Below, piece after piece: positions 48,001 through 59,657 of a stretch of DNA of 64,000 nucleotides (positions are counted from its first letter, which is position 1; each line of letters starts with the position of its first letter). The DNA lies in the NCBI GenBank assembly GCA_019802505.1, contig JAFMOC010000076.1:1657001-1721000 (forward strand), read 5' to 3'. The notes below the pieces were generated by a model, which had not been told where the DNA came from, did no database searches, and worked only from the letters and a program-made list of their open reading frames with translations. This stretch comes from Corydoras sp. C115. Lineage: Eukaryota > Chordata > Actinopteri > Siluriformes > Callichthyidae. The translations under genes were made by a program, and so were the position numbers.

Positions 48001-49931
48001 AGACATGATTTATACATTACTAAACAATATTATGAACTGGAATCTTGTATGGGTTGCCCATACTGCTCCTACTGGTTTTATTATACTTATGTTGGGTTTC
48101 AAAGAATGTGGTACATTACTGTGACTTATCATGTTTATCAATTTGCATTTACTAATGTGGGAAAAACCTTCCAGAAGAGTATAATGTGTTTTGTATTTGG
48201 TTTCGCTATTTAATAAGTATTTGCAGAAAAATTATTTTAACTGCCCTTTCAAAGCTCTACATGATGAAGTTTTAACAAGGAACAAAAATCTTCCAAGAAA
48301 AATACATCTGGCATACAAATGTGGATAAAGCAAAAAGTCTCTTATGCAACATCTACCAATAGGTTTTCTAAAAGACTTTGCATTTAAATAAGTGTTTACT
48401 TCTTAATTACTTCATTGCTAAGAAAGCAAATATTAGCTGAAGAAACAAAAGCATTATTACATTTATTAAAACCATACCTCATATCGTTATCATACCATAT
48501 TGAAATTACATGCTTATAAAAGTGGTAGTGCTCGTGTTTTCTGACTAAGAGGACTAAAGCAGGGTACTTGTATATCCATGTCAAAACCATGATTCTGTGG
48601 CCACAGAATGATTGTGTGTGGATTTGGATGCTCATGTTGGATCATGTTCCAGCTAAATGATCCAACCACAACTGCAATGTGTCCATTTTTTGCAGATGCA
48701 GACACTTTTATTTAGAATCTCAAAACTTTCCTGACAGAACAATCATCCTCACTGGCATTGATAATCATCACAGTTGATTAAATCAGAATTACATAATTCT
48801 GCGTGATAAAACCTGTTACATGTGAAATATTTCTTGCCAAAGAATGCATTTGCCCCACCTGATCATTAGTCAAATCAGCTTTTCATTTGGACTCTTTCAG
48901 AGACAAGTCTATTCAGAACAACTTGCATAAGACATGACCTGATATGATCTATGCAACTAAGGGTTAAGAGCCTGGATTAAAGGCCCAGCAATGATAACCT
49001 AACAGAGCTCTGTCTGGATTCCATACGTTGTCAACTTTGACCAGTAAGTGGCCACTGTAAATTAATTTTAATTGAAAGTATTGTTATATAAATTAACAAA
49101 AACTGATTTCTTAGGTACAAATGCCAGATATGAGTATTATATCTGACAAAGATGGCCATACTCCTCATTTCAGAATTAGACAACTGTAAAGTTGTTTTGA
49201 GATAATTTTATATTGTAAAATGTACAACATGAATTTATGAGCCCAATTAAAAACACGTGACGGCCTTACACGTGAAGTTCAAACTGAACCTTAATGTGAT
49301 CTTATAGCGAGGCAAGCCAAAGAATACCTCAAAGTCAACAGAAGGTTCAGTGACCACAAAATTAGGAGGCTAAAATAAAATAAGCATGAATCTTAAATAC
49401 AGACATTTCCTATGAAGGAATGCCTGCAGCTCACAAGTCCGGTTTTCAATTTTCATATTAGGTATTGCAATGTTGGAGTTTGCATATTAGAATCTATTAG
49501 ATTCTATTATTAGAAATTATAAACAATTTTCAGCTCTAATGTTTTTGGATCTCAGAAGTTAATTAAGACTGATGTAAGAAGTCTTTCTAATGTAGCTGAA
49601 TTACAAACATGGTTGAAGAATGCTTACTCTTGTGTCGTACTCCACTACAAAGGGGGGTATGTCGATCTGTTCAGGTAAGATGCAGGTGAAAAGTTGCTGC
49701 AGGCTGTCGATGTGATGAACCTTTTCTTTCATTCCTGGCACATTAAATGTTGTGAAGAACCATGTGGACACCTGAAAAAGTGTTAAAATAAAAAGATTTC
49801 TATTTGATATATTATTTTTTTGTAAAGCAGCATCACCAATAGCTAATATTAAACCTTAAATTAAAAAGATAAACACTAGTAAATGTAAACTTTACTCTTC
49901 TAGAGGTCATTATATAGTGGAATTAGAGCAG

Positions 49932-49965
<34 letters not shown>

Positions 49966-51244
49966 ACAAGATGTACATAGACAACTGTCAAGGCACTTTA
50001 AACAGATGGAAATGATCTCCAGGTGAATTAATATAAAAAGAAGCAACCATAGATGTAATACAAGTCTGGCAAGTGTGATTAGAAAAGCCTTTATAAGCTT
50101 GTCATTTTAAACATAGAAACTGGACTGATCGGTTACCTTGGAGCGAAAAGAAGGATGGACGAAGTAAAAAGCCCTTAGATTCTTTTGAAATCTGGATATA
50201 AAGTCAGAGAACATATATTCATGTTATCAATCAACAGCTCAATAAATCAATAATCCATCTGTAACAGGGATTGGAAACTCAACTGCAAGTTAAACTGCTA
50301 AAACAAAAAAAGCATAACTGCAAGGACAAGAACATTGTGCTCTCTACAGAAGAAGCCAAGTGCTGGTGGAGGGTTTTCTCTTCCATCCAAAGCTTGCAGT
50401 GCTGTCCAAGGGACACAGTCTGATACAAATTATCTGTACTATGCTCCAAATCTAACACATCCATCATCATTTCACAATGGACATGCAACACTCCTTCCTT
50501 CTCAGGCTAGACTGTTATCCAGTGACTCCATTGGCTTTCAGGTCCATCACCTAATAGTCACAGCACACCTAAAGGAGCAGTCTGAAATGTTTCCCTGAGC
50601 ACTTTGCAACCAGTTAAACTACTCAAAATGATGCATGCTTATGAGTAAAGGTATATGTATATAATTATTCCAGTAGACATTAGGGACTTCAAAAAGTCAG
50701 AATGTTCAGGGTTTTTTTACTTGTTGGATGAGAACTCCAAAAAGGAGATCTGGCCACTGACTCTCTGGAAGAAAACATTAAGAACAGAGCCAGGATGCAA
50801 GTCTCACATGAGAGACCTCCACGCCTCTTCTACTATCATTCAACAAATACTTGGTTCACTGTCTACAGTGAACCAAGATGTCCCCAACCACAGATGATCA
50901 AATTAAAGTGAGAAAACATCAAAGTCAAAGTGGTATTATTGCAAGGCCCTGCTTATTAAAGACAAGTTATAACCGCTTATAAAATCAGAATCATATGCAG
51001 AACAGAAAATTCTACTGGGCATGTAACTAGACTCGACTTGCACTAGTATCAGTCTGCCACAATAAATCAAAACCTGTTACAGTGCAATATCATGAATTTC
51101 CACAGCACTGGATTCACAAGTTAATACTTGTCATTATTTATATTGCTTAAATCATGCAGGTAAAAACCTGTCTGAGAAGTCAGTTGATATGGTGTTGAAT
51201 ATAGTAAATCAGACATGGTCACTTCTTACACAAAAATAAATTCT

Positions 51245-51296
<52 letters not shown>

Positions 51297-54200
51297 ATTT
51301 CCCCAATCCAAACTCCCCTTCCAATTTCCCCAAACTGAACTGAAAAACACCATATTTCTTCTCTTTTCACTTCTCAGTCCTACGGAACACTTGGCTTGTA
51401 AACAACTAACAAGAACTGAATAGAGCAGAACTTTGGCGTGACATAATAAAGGCACACTGACTAAACACAATTACCTTAAAAATACTGCCACAGCTAGTAA
51501 GTATGGGAATTAAAAAGTCATAATAAATATGTTTATGAACCTAAACGATAACATGTAAATATGAATATTTAATTTGACATGTCCTAAGAACTGTGAATTG
51601 TTTTCCTTTTTATATAAAAATAAATAAATTAATTAATTAAAAAATGAAAAGTTAACTGCCTTACTTGGCATCCACAATGTCATAAAGCTTCTTCAGGAAG
51701 TCAGTGTCAAGGTGATTATGTTCACCAGTAAGCGTGTGGAAATACACAATCACATATTCCTTCACAGTTATATGGTCCATGACATGGATGAAATATAATA
51801 AGGCCTATGAAGTTTGAGAAGAGAAATGGATTAAGTGTTTTTGCTCTGGTATTAATAGTGAAACTGCATATTATAAAAACAAAATGTTTGTTATTTACCT
51901 TCTCCAAATCAATAAGTGTAACTGGTATGTTTCTGCCTACAACTACCATTACTGTTCTCCCACACAGATCAACACCTGCAAAACAAAAGTTTATGAGATG
52001 TAAATATAAAAACAAGGATGGAACTTTCAAACTCCCAAAGACAAACATTACAGAGCTTGTTTTAACAAATTCACATATTTTAATAATCCTTTTCAGTTGC
52101 TCCTTTTTTGGATTTATAATTTGTACTGCTGTATTGAATTAGTTTGTGCTGTCTGGACTACATCACTCCAGATGTAGTTACCACTGATGTAATCAATACA
52201 GTTAGTGTGCCCTCTTTTGGTTACAAATGAAAAAGGTGAAGAACAGGTCATGCCAGGAAAAAAAAAAAGGAATGCATGGTAATTACTATTGGCGCCATAA
52301 GCTGCTTGTCAAAATTAAATTTATTTTTACAATGAGTGGTTAGTTCTTCAACCCCCAATAAATGGGCTTTTCACATGCTGTGTATTGTGCACAATGGCAA
52401 AGGGCTGTCGGCAGGGTAGCTCACCACACTGCGCTTTGACACTACCTGACCCAAACAACAAAGGGATGATCTAAAACATCAGCAAAGCAGCCATTACTTT
52501 GGTGACTATTTTTGATCCTGAAATTGTGAAGCGAGAGAAACGGATTACAGAATCCCCGCTGCTGTGCTCAATGAGCTGGAACTGAGGCTTCCTGCCCAGT
52601 TAGCAAACACATGTGGAGAGAAGATCCTGCACCCGCATGTGCATGTATGTGTACACACACACCTAATATGTGCTACAGCATCTAATTATATCGTTTTTGT
52701 TATGCACAATTCCAATTAGTCAATCACGGCATTAAGCAGTTAGTTATTTCTGTATAAGACACTGTTGCTAGGTTTAGCAAATCAATGGTGTGGGTGATAT
52801 GCTTTCTCTACGTGATTATGTAAGAAGAAAAACCAGCTTTAAAATCACTAAAATTATTATTAAGTCTATATTCTGTGTCACTTTAATTATAGGATATTTA
52901 AATTCCTGTCAAGGTTTACATTAGATTAGATTTAACTTTATTATTCTTGTGCAGAGTACAGGTCCAATGAAATGCAGTTGACATTTAAACAGAAGTACAA
53001 ATACTGTTTATGTACATACACAAATACTAACTAAATAGTGAAAAGGGGGATATTTATGTGATCTTGATTCCAAAATGTGATCATACAGCCACTCACTAAT
53101 TAAAAAAAACTAAATATTTAAGCAAACCTGTCTGATAGAGAGCCTTAAGGGCTGCTATGTCCGAGAGATCCTCTGCTCGAGCTTTGCACAACCAGCGGTT
53201 ATAGCTGCAAAATAAATAGGAGAGAAACCTTATTTTTGCATACTATTTTGGTTGTAAATTAATTTTGAGATTTGTGTAATAAAGCAATATTTGTGTTGCT
53301 ACATTAGATAGTACTTTTTTCATAATATTAAACATCAGTTTGATGTCCTTTCTGTCCATTAAAAAAAATAGTAAAAGGTCAAATTACATTTATCACACCT
53401 CACAGTCCCACCACCTGGTACCCTTTCAGAAGGGTTTTTCCAACATTCCAATTTTTATTCAAAACCTAGTCCCACAGACCAGTGGTGCTGCTCTTACAAG
53501 CCATGAAGCATGCAGATCTATAACTTTGATATTAAATTGAGTAAATTTTTGTTGGTAGGTTTCCAGTTAATAGCCATTAGTCTTTAAAAAAACAGTACTT
53601 CCAAAAATATAATACAATTTCAGACCTAGAAGGTACAAGTGCACTCAGTATAAAAATCCCTGCAAAATCCCCTCAGTAATGTTATTCCTATGGGGCAGGC
53701 ATTTGTTAGAAACTTGAAACTTGTCTGAATTACTTGAAGGGCTTGTGGTATGTAGGTTCTGTATCACAAAGGAAGCTCTTACTTCCTCTGGTGTTGAATG
53801 TGCTGGGCTGCTTCAGAAACCTGGCCCTGAAGAATTAGCCGTCGCTGCTTATCCACATCACCCTCCATCTTTGCGAAGGCATGATTACCCACTAGTCCCA
53901 GGTCTGAGTCTTCAGATTCATCCCCAGACTCATCTAGAACACACAAAGGAATAGATGAACACTCCACACTTCCACTACAATGACCTTGTCATTGTGAAGT
54001 GTGTGAACAGCTTCTACTTAGATACATTCATATGCACTCTACACTTTTCAAGGACACAAAGTCATGTAGCCATTGTACTGAGGCTGTGGTCATTAAAATT
54101 CATAAATTTTAAAATTCATCTGTAGCCTGTGACACAGCAGAGACTTAATTACTTTTATCCAGCTTCATAACTGGGCTGCTTTGCCATTTTGAAGCTCAAT

Positions 54201-57200
54201 CAAATCTGAATGAGTAGAGAATGACTTGATACAACTGCACAAAAGTGATAACAATTACAGTGTAATTTTTATTCTGATGACTGTCCATATTAAGCCTATT
54301 TATTCCCGTTTGGGGGATGGAATAGTATGTTTCCATCTAAAATAAAGAAATTCTAACAAAATGTTAGAAATAGCAATCCCATTTCCTGAAAGAGAGAGAT
54401 GAGTCATAGGCAGGGAGACAAGTGCGTATTTATTTACCCTGGAGGCAGTTAATCCATTGTTTGTTTGACCTGGATCCATAACTCAAAAGAGGGGTGATCA
54501 CCTCGACACAGCTGGACTACAGTTCACATGATCTCCACTCAAAAAAAAAACAAAAAAAAAAAACAAAAACAAACAAACAAAAAAAAATAAACTTGGCCTT
54601 CAAATATAGTGGTCCAAACTCATAATAACAAACACAACCATGTGTTCATGTGATTATGAAGCAGGAAAGCCATTCAACATACAAGTCCACATCACACTAT
54701 TGAACAAAACCTTGAAGGTGCAAACCAGTTTAAATAGTCCAGATTAGTTGGCTCAAGAATGGTATGAATGACCAGCAGACATCCTGAGGATGCCACTAAA
54801 CACTATGAAGAGAAAAAAAAAATTGGAAACACACTTGGTTCAATCTGCATTACTCTAACCATAAGCATGACTTGATTCATTACGGAGATAGACTCCAGGC
54901 TTGCTGTTCTTTTCTGTATACAAAAAGCAGATGTCTCTGAAAAGACAGCAGATTACTGAGGAGTCCTCATTTTTAAAAAAAAAAAATAATAATAAAAATA
55001 AATATATACTTGAACAATAACTTGAAACAATGAATTTGACTATTGCATTGCTAAAATGTGAACTGAAAATTATAAACAAAAATAAAAAAAAACTAGTTGA
55101 TAGGCCATGTTTAGTGGTCAATGGCTGGAGCCATCATATAAGTTGCTTTATCACAATACTATTTGTTTAAATTCACCTTTTCAGTTATGTATGACCATGG
55201 TTTACGCACACTGGCAGATGGCAAATAGAAGGTTCATGATCACTCACCTTCTAGGCTGCCAGGTTTCTCAGTAATGCGGATCTGTCTTTCAGGCACCACC
55301 GGTTCACCCTCTGCATTCCCGATGTCTGCAGGTAGTAAAGGCAGGCTGGCTCGCTCTTCCCTCTTTGAGCGTGGGTAATATAATGGTAATAATTTCCTGT
55401 ACACACTTTCCTGTACATGCCACCCAGAAACAATAACCAGAGCTTAAATTAACTGACATTTAAAGCTGAAGCAATCACAATGCAAAAGAAAGCAAACTCT
55501 GGACAGAGTTTCATTCATTATCTCCCGCTTTTTTCCTCTATTAGACGTCCCGGGCGCCGGGCAGACACACCCAGGACAGGGCGCCAATCCATCGCTGGGT
55601 ACACACTCACTCACACAGACACACTCTATATGGGGCAATTTTTTTTGGGGAATTCAATTGACTTGATCCATGTTTTTGGACTGTGGGAGGAAACCGGAGA
55701 ACCCGGAGGAAACCCACGCAGACACGGGGAGAACATGGAAACTCCACCCAGATGGGAATTCGAACCGGGAATCCCTAGCGCTGAGAGGCGAACGTGCTAA
55801 CCACTAAGCCACCGTGCCGCCATGACAGAGTTTCAATTCTTACCAAAAATCTGTTTTTTGTAAATGGTTAATTAAACTATTAAATATTTTAATTTGTTTT
55901 ACATTAATACAGCACAGAAAAGCTTGAAATACAATTAGCACAATCTGAAAATAATTATAGTACATAAGGGAGTAGCTAAGTGCTAAAATTCAATGACTGA
56001 TACAAAGTCGAATGAACCTCTTCAGCATCTGATACAGCAAACACCACAGATTCTATGCTTTCCCCATGATTCTCCAGAAACCTGCGAACAGTCCCTGTGA
56101 AAAGATAGAAAAATTGGAGTTTAACAGCAGGACAGCCTCAATTTCCATTTCACAGTAGGTCAGGAAATTCAGTATTTTCAATTTCTGTAACAGGATGTCA
56201 TTGAAATGTAAAATAAAATCTGAGTATCCGGAGTAAATATGATTATGCATTTATAGTTGTTGCATTTATGTTGCCAAAAACCAAACAGCATGATTAATGT
56301 TGAAGTACTTGTCATGTTTACATTAAAAAAAAAAAAAAAAAAAAAAGGTCAAATTAGACTGCCATTGTTATCCTTCTTTAGACCTAGTAGTAACATATTG
56401 TAGGTGAGTGGACTACAAGTGGACAGCCTTAAGTCCGAAAAAGCATAGGGGGCACATCAAGATAGGATCACTCAGCCTACACTTAGAGGTGGCTGGGCCA
56501 CATATGTTCACATTCTTTTAACAGTGTATATGCATATCTGACAATTGCCACATTAAAGCACTAACTTAATGATGTAAGAGGAAGTAACCATTTATTTATG
56601 AATAAAAAGCCTCACACATATTTGAATGATTTTATAGTTCACCTTTTTAACATACTCTTTTATTAAACACCAACAGCATGTGCATGAGTGATGGTTGGTA
56701 AGTTGCAATTTATTCATGAAATTTTAAAATATATAGTGTACAATCAAACCGCTAGCCATGCATTTTTTAAGTTCCATAACGGCATAATTGGCTGAGTTTA
56801 GTGTGGAAGAACTTGACTAGCTCTGAGCCCTGACCTTAACCCTATTAAACATTTTTGTGATATCCTAGAGTAATGCGGGTCAGGTTCTCTCATCCAACAA
56901 ATGAGTCTAATGTTAAACACTTTTCTGCATAAACAAGCGAAATTCCCATGGACATATTTTAAAACTTCATAGAAAGTATTTACAAATGACTGGAAGCTGT
57001 TAGACCTGCAAAGAAGGGGCCTATGTAAAGCAGGTAATCCCAAACCTCCTGCAGATGTCTTAATACTTTTCTATCCAATTAGTGTATACAGGCCAGTTGT
57101 AGAAGCGGTTATGTCGTATTACACAAAACAGAAATTATTGGTGGTAAAGAATAAAAGTGATTTACGCAGGGCTATGTGAGTAGCATCTTCATAGGGATAC

Positions 57201-59630
57201 CTCCTCTTTGCAGTACTGACCACACATATACCCACAGAAGCCAAAGCGTGTTCCCTGAGACAAAAAGAAAAAAAAACTGTATAGGTTTGCTCACAATTGT
57301 TTGCATTTATAAATTGTGCTAAATGTATTACTCTATTAAGATGATTCAGTTGTCTACACAGAAGCAGACCGGGGTGGCATTAAAAAGGCATGCATTTGCC
57401 TAATTGAGGCTCAATAAATCAAAATCATCAGTCACACTTTCAATAAGGTTTAATCCAAATTGTACAATTTATTGACCCTACATTTGCATGCGTAGGGTCA
57501 TGGATCAATTGTCTATGAATACCTGTTATTAAAAGATTCAAAAGACTTTTGGAAAAAACAAAACAGTAAGTACACAGAAAGTTGATTAGATTCAGTCTTG
57601 AGTAAAGGTTGAAGTTGTGAGATGGGGTGTTCACACAGGACTAAATGGTAGACTAAAAAAAATAAGTAAACAATGTTTACAAATACAATGTTGTTCTTAA
57701 AAATAAAATAAAGGGTGCAACAGTATTATTACCTTAATTCATGTACTCATCCAGAGATGAGGCGGAAAAATGCTCAGAAATGCTAAATATAGTGCATATT
57801 ATCCCAACTACTGTAGTAAGGCTGAAATAAGGTGTTAATTGGGTCTAACTTTACTATTTAGACTGTGGCAGTCTGAGAGGAAAGAGGTTAAGCAAAAGTA
57901 CAAGCTTAGTAATAGAAAGCCAACCTAAGAATATTTTATTAGTAATAGAAAGGTTAATTGTATTGCCTTTTTAAGGCGTTTCCTCTTTTTCATGGTTGTT
58001 TTTAAATTTTGATGTAGTGCCAAGTCACTTGGATAAATAATTTTGAGATCGGAATTGTGTTATGAATAAGCTTATTGCATAGTACAAATGGTCTATTTAA
58101 ATTACTCCTGCAGTAAAGACTTCTGTCTAATCACAGGATATACATGTTGAGCCAGTTAAATCTACTGAGATGGGAGAGACTTACTTGGCAAGCTGCATGA
58201 TGTTTCTATAGCAGCTGTATAAAGAACTTTCAGCAGCTGTTCGATACTTGGCTTTATATTTGGGTCCAACTGTATGAATGACAAAACGTGCAGCCAAACT
58301 AAAGCCCTCTGTCATTTTCGCCTCCCCTGTTCGACAACCTGTGAGAATACAGGCATGAGCTTATGAGAACAGATTAATGTAAATAATAAAAAAAAATTTT
58401 ATTATGCGTTACCAAATGCACTGAGAAAAATCTTCACTGTAGCAAATGAGCACACAAATAAACAGCACGGCTGAATTTACTTTTTCCACTAATCAACAGC
58501 ACCACCTACCTTTCAGTTTGAGTAATTCCTCCCTGAGCTCAGGGCCAGCGTGTCTGTGGATGCTGTCAGACACAGGGTTCTTGTCTGTCAGCATCTCATT
58601 ACTAGTATTAACCACAGCAGTGCAGTTTAAAAGTGCCACGTCGCCTTTGCTGCATTTCAAAAAAATAAAGCAAGTACAATTATTTACTTTCTAGTGATTT
58701 TTATTATGCAAAAAATAGGCATATTTATGTTTTATTTTTAAATATTTATTTGCACTTAATCTTGGCATATATTTTGAGCATTTGTGTTTTGGGCTGCACA
58801 TATATTATATTCATTTATTTTCATATTGACTTGTCTTCTAAATTTCCCAAATCTTATTCCAATCAAGCATCTAGGAGATGGCTGCAAAAACAAGGTTAGT
58901 CCACAAAAACCTCATTTCATAACTTACATGACTGCTAACAATTTTTGTGCCAGATACCCAGAGAATAATGTGTTAAAATAAGTATTACAACTATTCACCT
59001 TATGAAATTAACAAATCAATAATTACCTAAATTAAAGCATGCTTGCTACTTGTTACTTTTATGTTGTGTCTATACACGCAGCTCTTTCTGATTATGATCT
59101 AGCAACTAAAGCTTTACTTTAAAATAAATACATTGCTTATATATGAGCTTATATAACCATTTCAGGCCATTGTATTACAAACCACACATATACACAAACT
59201 AGCACTTACATGGTGTCTTGAAATAGCCCCCCCAAACCATACCCACAAAGTCAAACGCATACAGTTGTCCAAAATCCATGGCTACGTCCTTAATTTTATA
59301 CATCTTTAATATTGAGACTGAATAAACAGATAAATCTAATAAATAAAATCAATACTTTTTTGATATTTTCATTTAGTCGAGGTTTTAATATTCAATAATC
59401 AGGTATAAATAAAATTGAGATGTCTGTGCAGTGAAGACTTACAACAGAATAATCTTCTTGTTAAGATCCTTTCTTAATGGGAATGGAGAGACAGGAATGT
59501 TTATGTAGTTAGTCAGGTCATTAGCCTCTTCTTGGACTTCTTTATTTTCCTCAGGGTCCATGTCATATTCATCCCAGCTAGGAAGAGTCTGTACTTCCAC
59601 AAACTGAGAGCGAGCGCCCAATGGATCCAT
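44988..59630 (-). CDS. GDAP2: Ganglioside-induced differentiation-associated protein 2 (macro + CRAL-TRIO)
   Basis: Thirteen minus-strand exons join in frame to 498 codons plus stop: 59630-59443, 58649-58510, 58338-58185, 57254-57166, 56094-56018, 55410-55248, 53933-53783, 53204-53128, 51975-51899, 51804-51665, 50191-50137, 49771-49628 and 45029-44988. The mammalian protein has nearly the same length. Residues about 45-220 form a macro domain (FKGDVALLNCTAVVNTSNEM, GCRTGEAKMTEGF, FVIHTVGPKY), a fold that binds ADP-ribose-type ligands in relatives. The middle holds an acidic linker and PADIGNAEGEPVVPERQIRI. Residues about 335-485 form a CRAL-TRIO/Sec14-like lipid-binding domain (RTVMVVVGRNIPVTLIDLEK, LLYFIHVMDHI, FVHPSFRSK). 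The molecular role is poorly defined. All introns are GT/AG and no disruption is seen. The first, noncoding exon was not found. Confidence 0.95.
45094..45164 (+). repeat. Teleost SINE/LINE 3' tail fragment
   Basis: Contains agtcgctttggataaaagaa and tctgctaaatg, the same retroposon tail type as at 1864. It lies only about 65 bases inside the last GDAP2 intron, antisense to the gene. Confidence 0.65.
46017..46145 (-). repeat. DANA/mermaid-like SINE 3' fragment
   Basis: Tail (CATT)n followed by atctcccgctttatcctcta, gttccccatgctcatccagg and cagggcgccaatccatcgct. It is cut off at cgctga, so only the 3' third of the SINE is present. It lies in the last GDAP2 intron, in sense with the gene. Confidence 0.85.
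49628..49771 (-). CDS. GDAP2: GDAP2 coding exon 12
   Basis: Encodes residues 438-485: VSTWFFTTFNVPGMKEKVHH, then IDSLQQLFTCILPEQIDIPP and FVVEYDTR. Acceptor ctttttcag; donor AGA|GTAAGC, phase 0. Confidence 0.94.
49932..49959. repeat. (TA)n microsatellite
   Basis: About fourteen TA units in GDAP2 intron 11. Confidence 0.85.
50137..50191 (-). CDS. GDAP2: GDAP2 coding exon 11 (55 bp)
   Basis: Encodes residues 419-437 with the block FQKNLRAFYFVHPSFRSK. Acceptor tatatccag; donor AAG|GTAACC. Confidence 0.93.
51249..51293. repeat. Poly(A) run in GDAP2 intron
   Basis: About 45 A bases in a row on the plus strand, which is a T run in the GDAP2 transcript. No retroposon body is recognised beside it. 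Confidence 0.92.
51665..51804 (-). CDS. GDAP2: GDAP2 coding exon 10, CRAL-TRIO
   Basis: Encodes residues 373-418: ALLYFIHVMDHITVKEYVIV, then YFHTLTGEHNHLDTDFLKKL and YDIVDA. Acceptor cttcatag with few pyrimidines; donor CCAA|GTAAGG. Only 94 bases of intron separate it from exon 9. Confidence 0.93.
51899..51975 (-). CDS. GDAP2: GDAP2 coding exon 9, CRAL-TRIO core strand
   Basis: Encodes residues 347-372: GVDLCGRTVMVVVGRNIPVT then LIDLEK. Acceptor gttttgcag; donor AAG|GTAAAT, phase 0. Confidence 0.94.
53128..53204 (-). CDS. GDAP2: GDAP2 coding exon 8
   Basis: Encodes residues 321-346: YNRWLCKARAEDLSDIAALK then ALYQT. Acceptor attttgcag; donor ACAG|GTTTGC. Confidence 0.93.
53783..53933 (-). 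CDS. GDAP2: GDAP2 coding exon 7, acidic linker and start of CRAL-TRIO part
   Basis: Encodes residues 271-320: DESGDESEDSDLGLVGNHAF, then AKMEGDVDKQRRLILQGQVS and EAAQHIQHQR. Acceptor gtgttctag; donor GGAA|GTAAGA. Confidence 0.94.
55248..55410 (-). CDS. GDAP2: GDAP2 coding exon 6, linker
   Basis: Encodes residues 217-270: ESVYRKLLPLYYPRSKREER, then ASLPLLPADIGNAEGEPVVP and ERQIRITEKPGSLEG. Two tandem acceptors, ATGTACAG and GTGTACAG, lie 15 bases apart; the first keeps the expected VY residues. Donor GAAG|GTGAGT. Confidence 0.91.
55502..55835 (-). repeat. DANA/mermaid-like SINE with perfect 12-bp target duplication in a GDAP2 intron
   Basis: The SINE spans 55514-55823 on the minus strand (sense with GDAP2), flanked by gacagagtttca on both sides (55502-55513, 55824-55835). 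The head gctaaccactaagccaccgt and B-box (reverse of ggttcgaattcc) are visible. A deletion removed the gttccccatgcccatccagg part. Confidence 0.92.
56018..56094 (-). CDS. GDAP2: GDAP2 coding exon 5, end of macro domain
   Basis: Encodes residues 191-216: RTVRRFLENHGESIESVVFA then VSDAEE. Acceptor cttttcacag; the donor GAG|GTTCAT is weak but fits the frame and family length. The following 607-bp intron carries a SINE. Confidence 0.9.
56325..56346. repeat. Poly(A) run
   Basis: About 22 A bases in GDAP2 intron 4. Confidence 0.85.
56755..57088 (+). mobile_element. Tc1-like relic, 3' end only
   Basis: Contains 'ttagtgtggaagaacttgac', 'gagccctgaccttaacccta' (decayed catalytic-Glu region), gaagctgttagacctgcaaa and an end at cttaatacttttctatccaa. 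This is the 3' end of a common fish Tc1 element. A related fragment lies at 20280. It lies in GDAP2 intron 4, between exons 57166 and 56094. Confidence 0.6.
57166..57254 (-). CDS. GDAP2: GDAP2 coding exon 4, macro domain
   Basis: Encodes residues 161-190: KEHALASVGICVVSTAKRRY and PYEDATHIAL. Acceptor ttgtctcag; donor CTGC|GTAAAT. Confidence 0.93.
58185..58338 (-). CDS. GDAP2: GDAP2 coding exon 3, macro domain
   Basis: Encodes residues 110-160: GCRTGEAKMTEGFSLAARFV, then IHTVGPKYKAKYRTAAESSL and YSCYRNIMQLA. Acceptor tctcacag; donor CCAA|GTAAGT. Confidence 0.94.
58510..58649 (-). CDS. GDAP2: GDAP2 coding exon 2, macro-domain core
   Basis: Encodes residues 63-109, including KGDVALLNCTAVVNTSNEML and TDKNPVSDSIHRHAGPELRE, the ligand-loop region of macro domains. 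Acceptor aaatgcag; donor AAAG|GTAGGT. The residue before KGDV is Phe, created across the splice junction; mammals have Trp there. Confidence 0.93.
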
Positions 59631-59657
59631 GTTGCTGATCCACAAGTAAGGCAAAAA
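59443..59657 (-). CDS. GDAP2: GDAP2 first coding exon (start codon 59630-59628)
   Basis: Begins after acceptor tatctgctcag, with 27 bases of 5'UTR, then the ATG of MDPLGARSQFVEVQTLPSW. It ends mid-codon at ATTCTGTT|GTAAGT. The start is fixed by the conserved MDPLGA N-terminus. An earlier in-frame Met eight codons upstream lies within the leader and is less likely. Confidence 0.93.
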
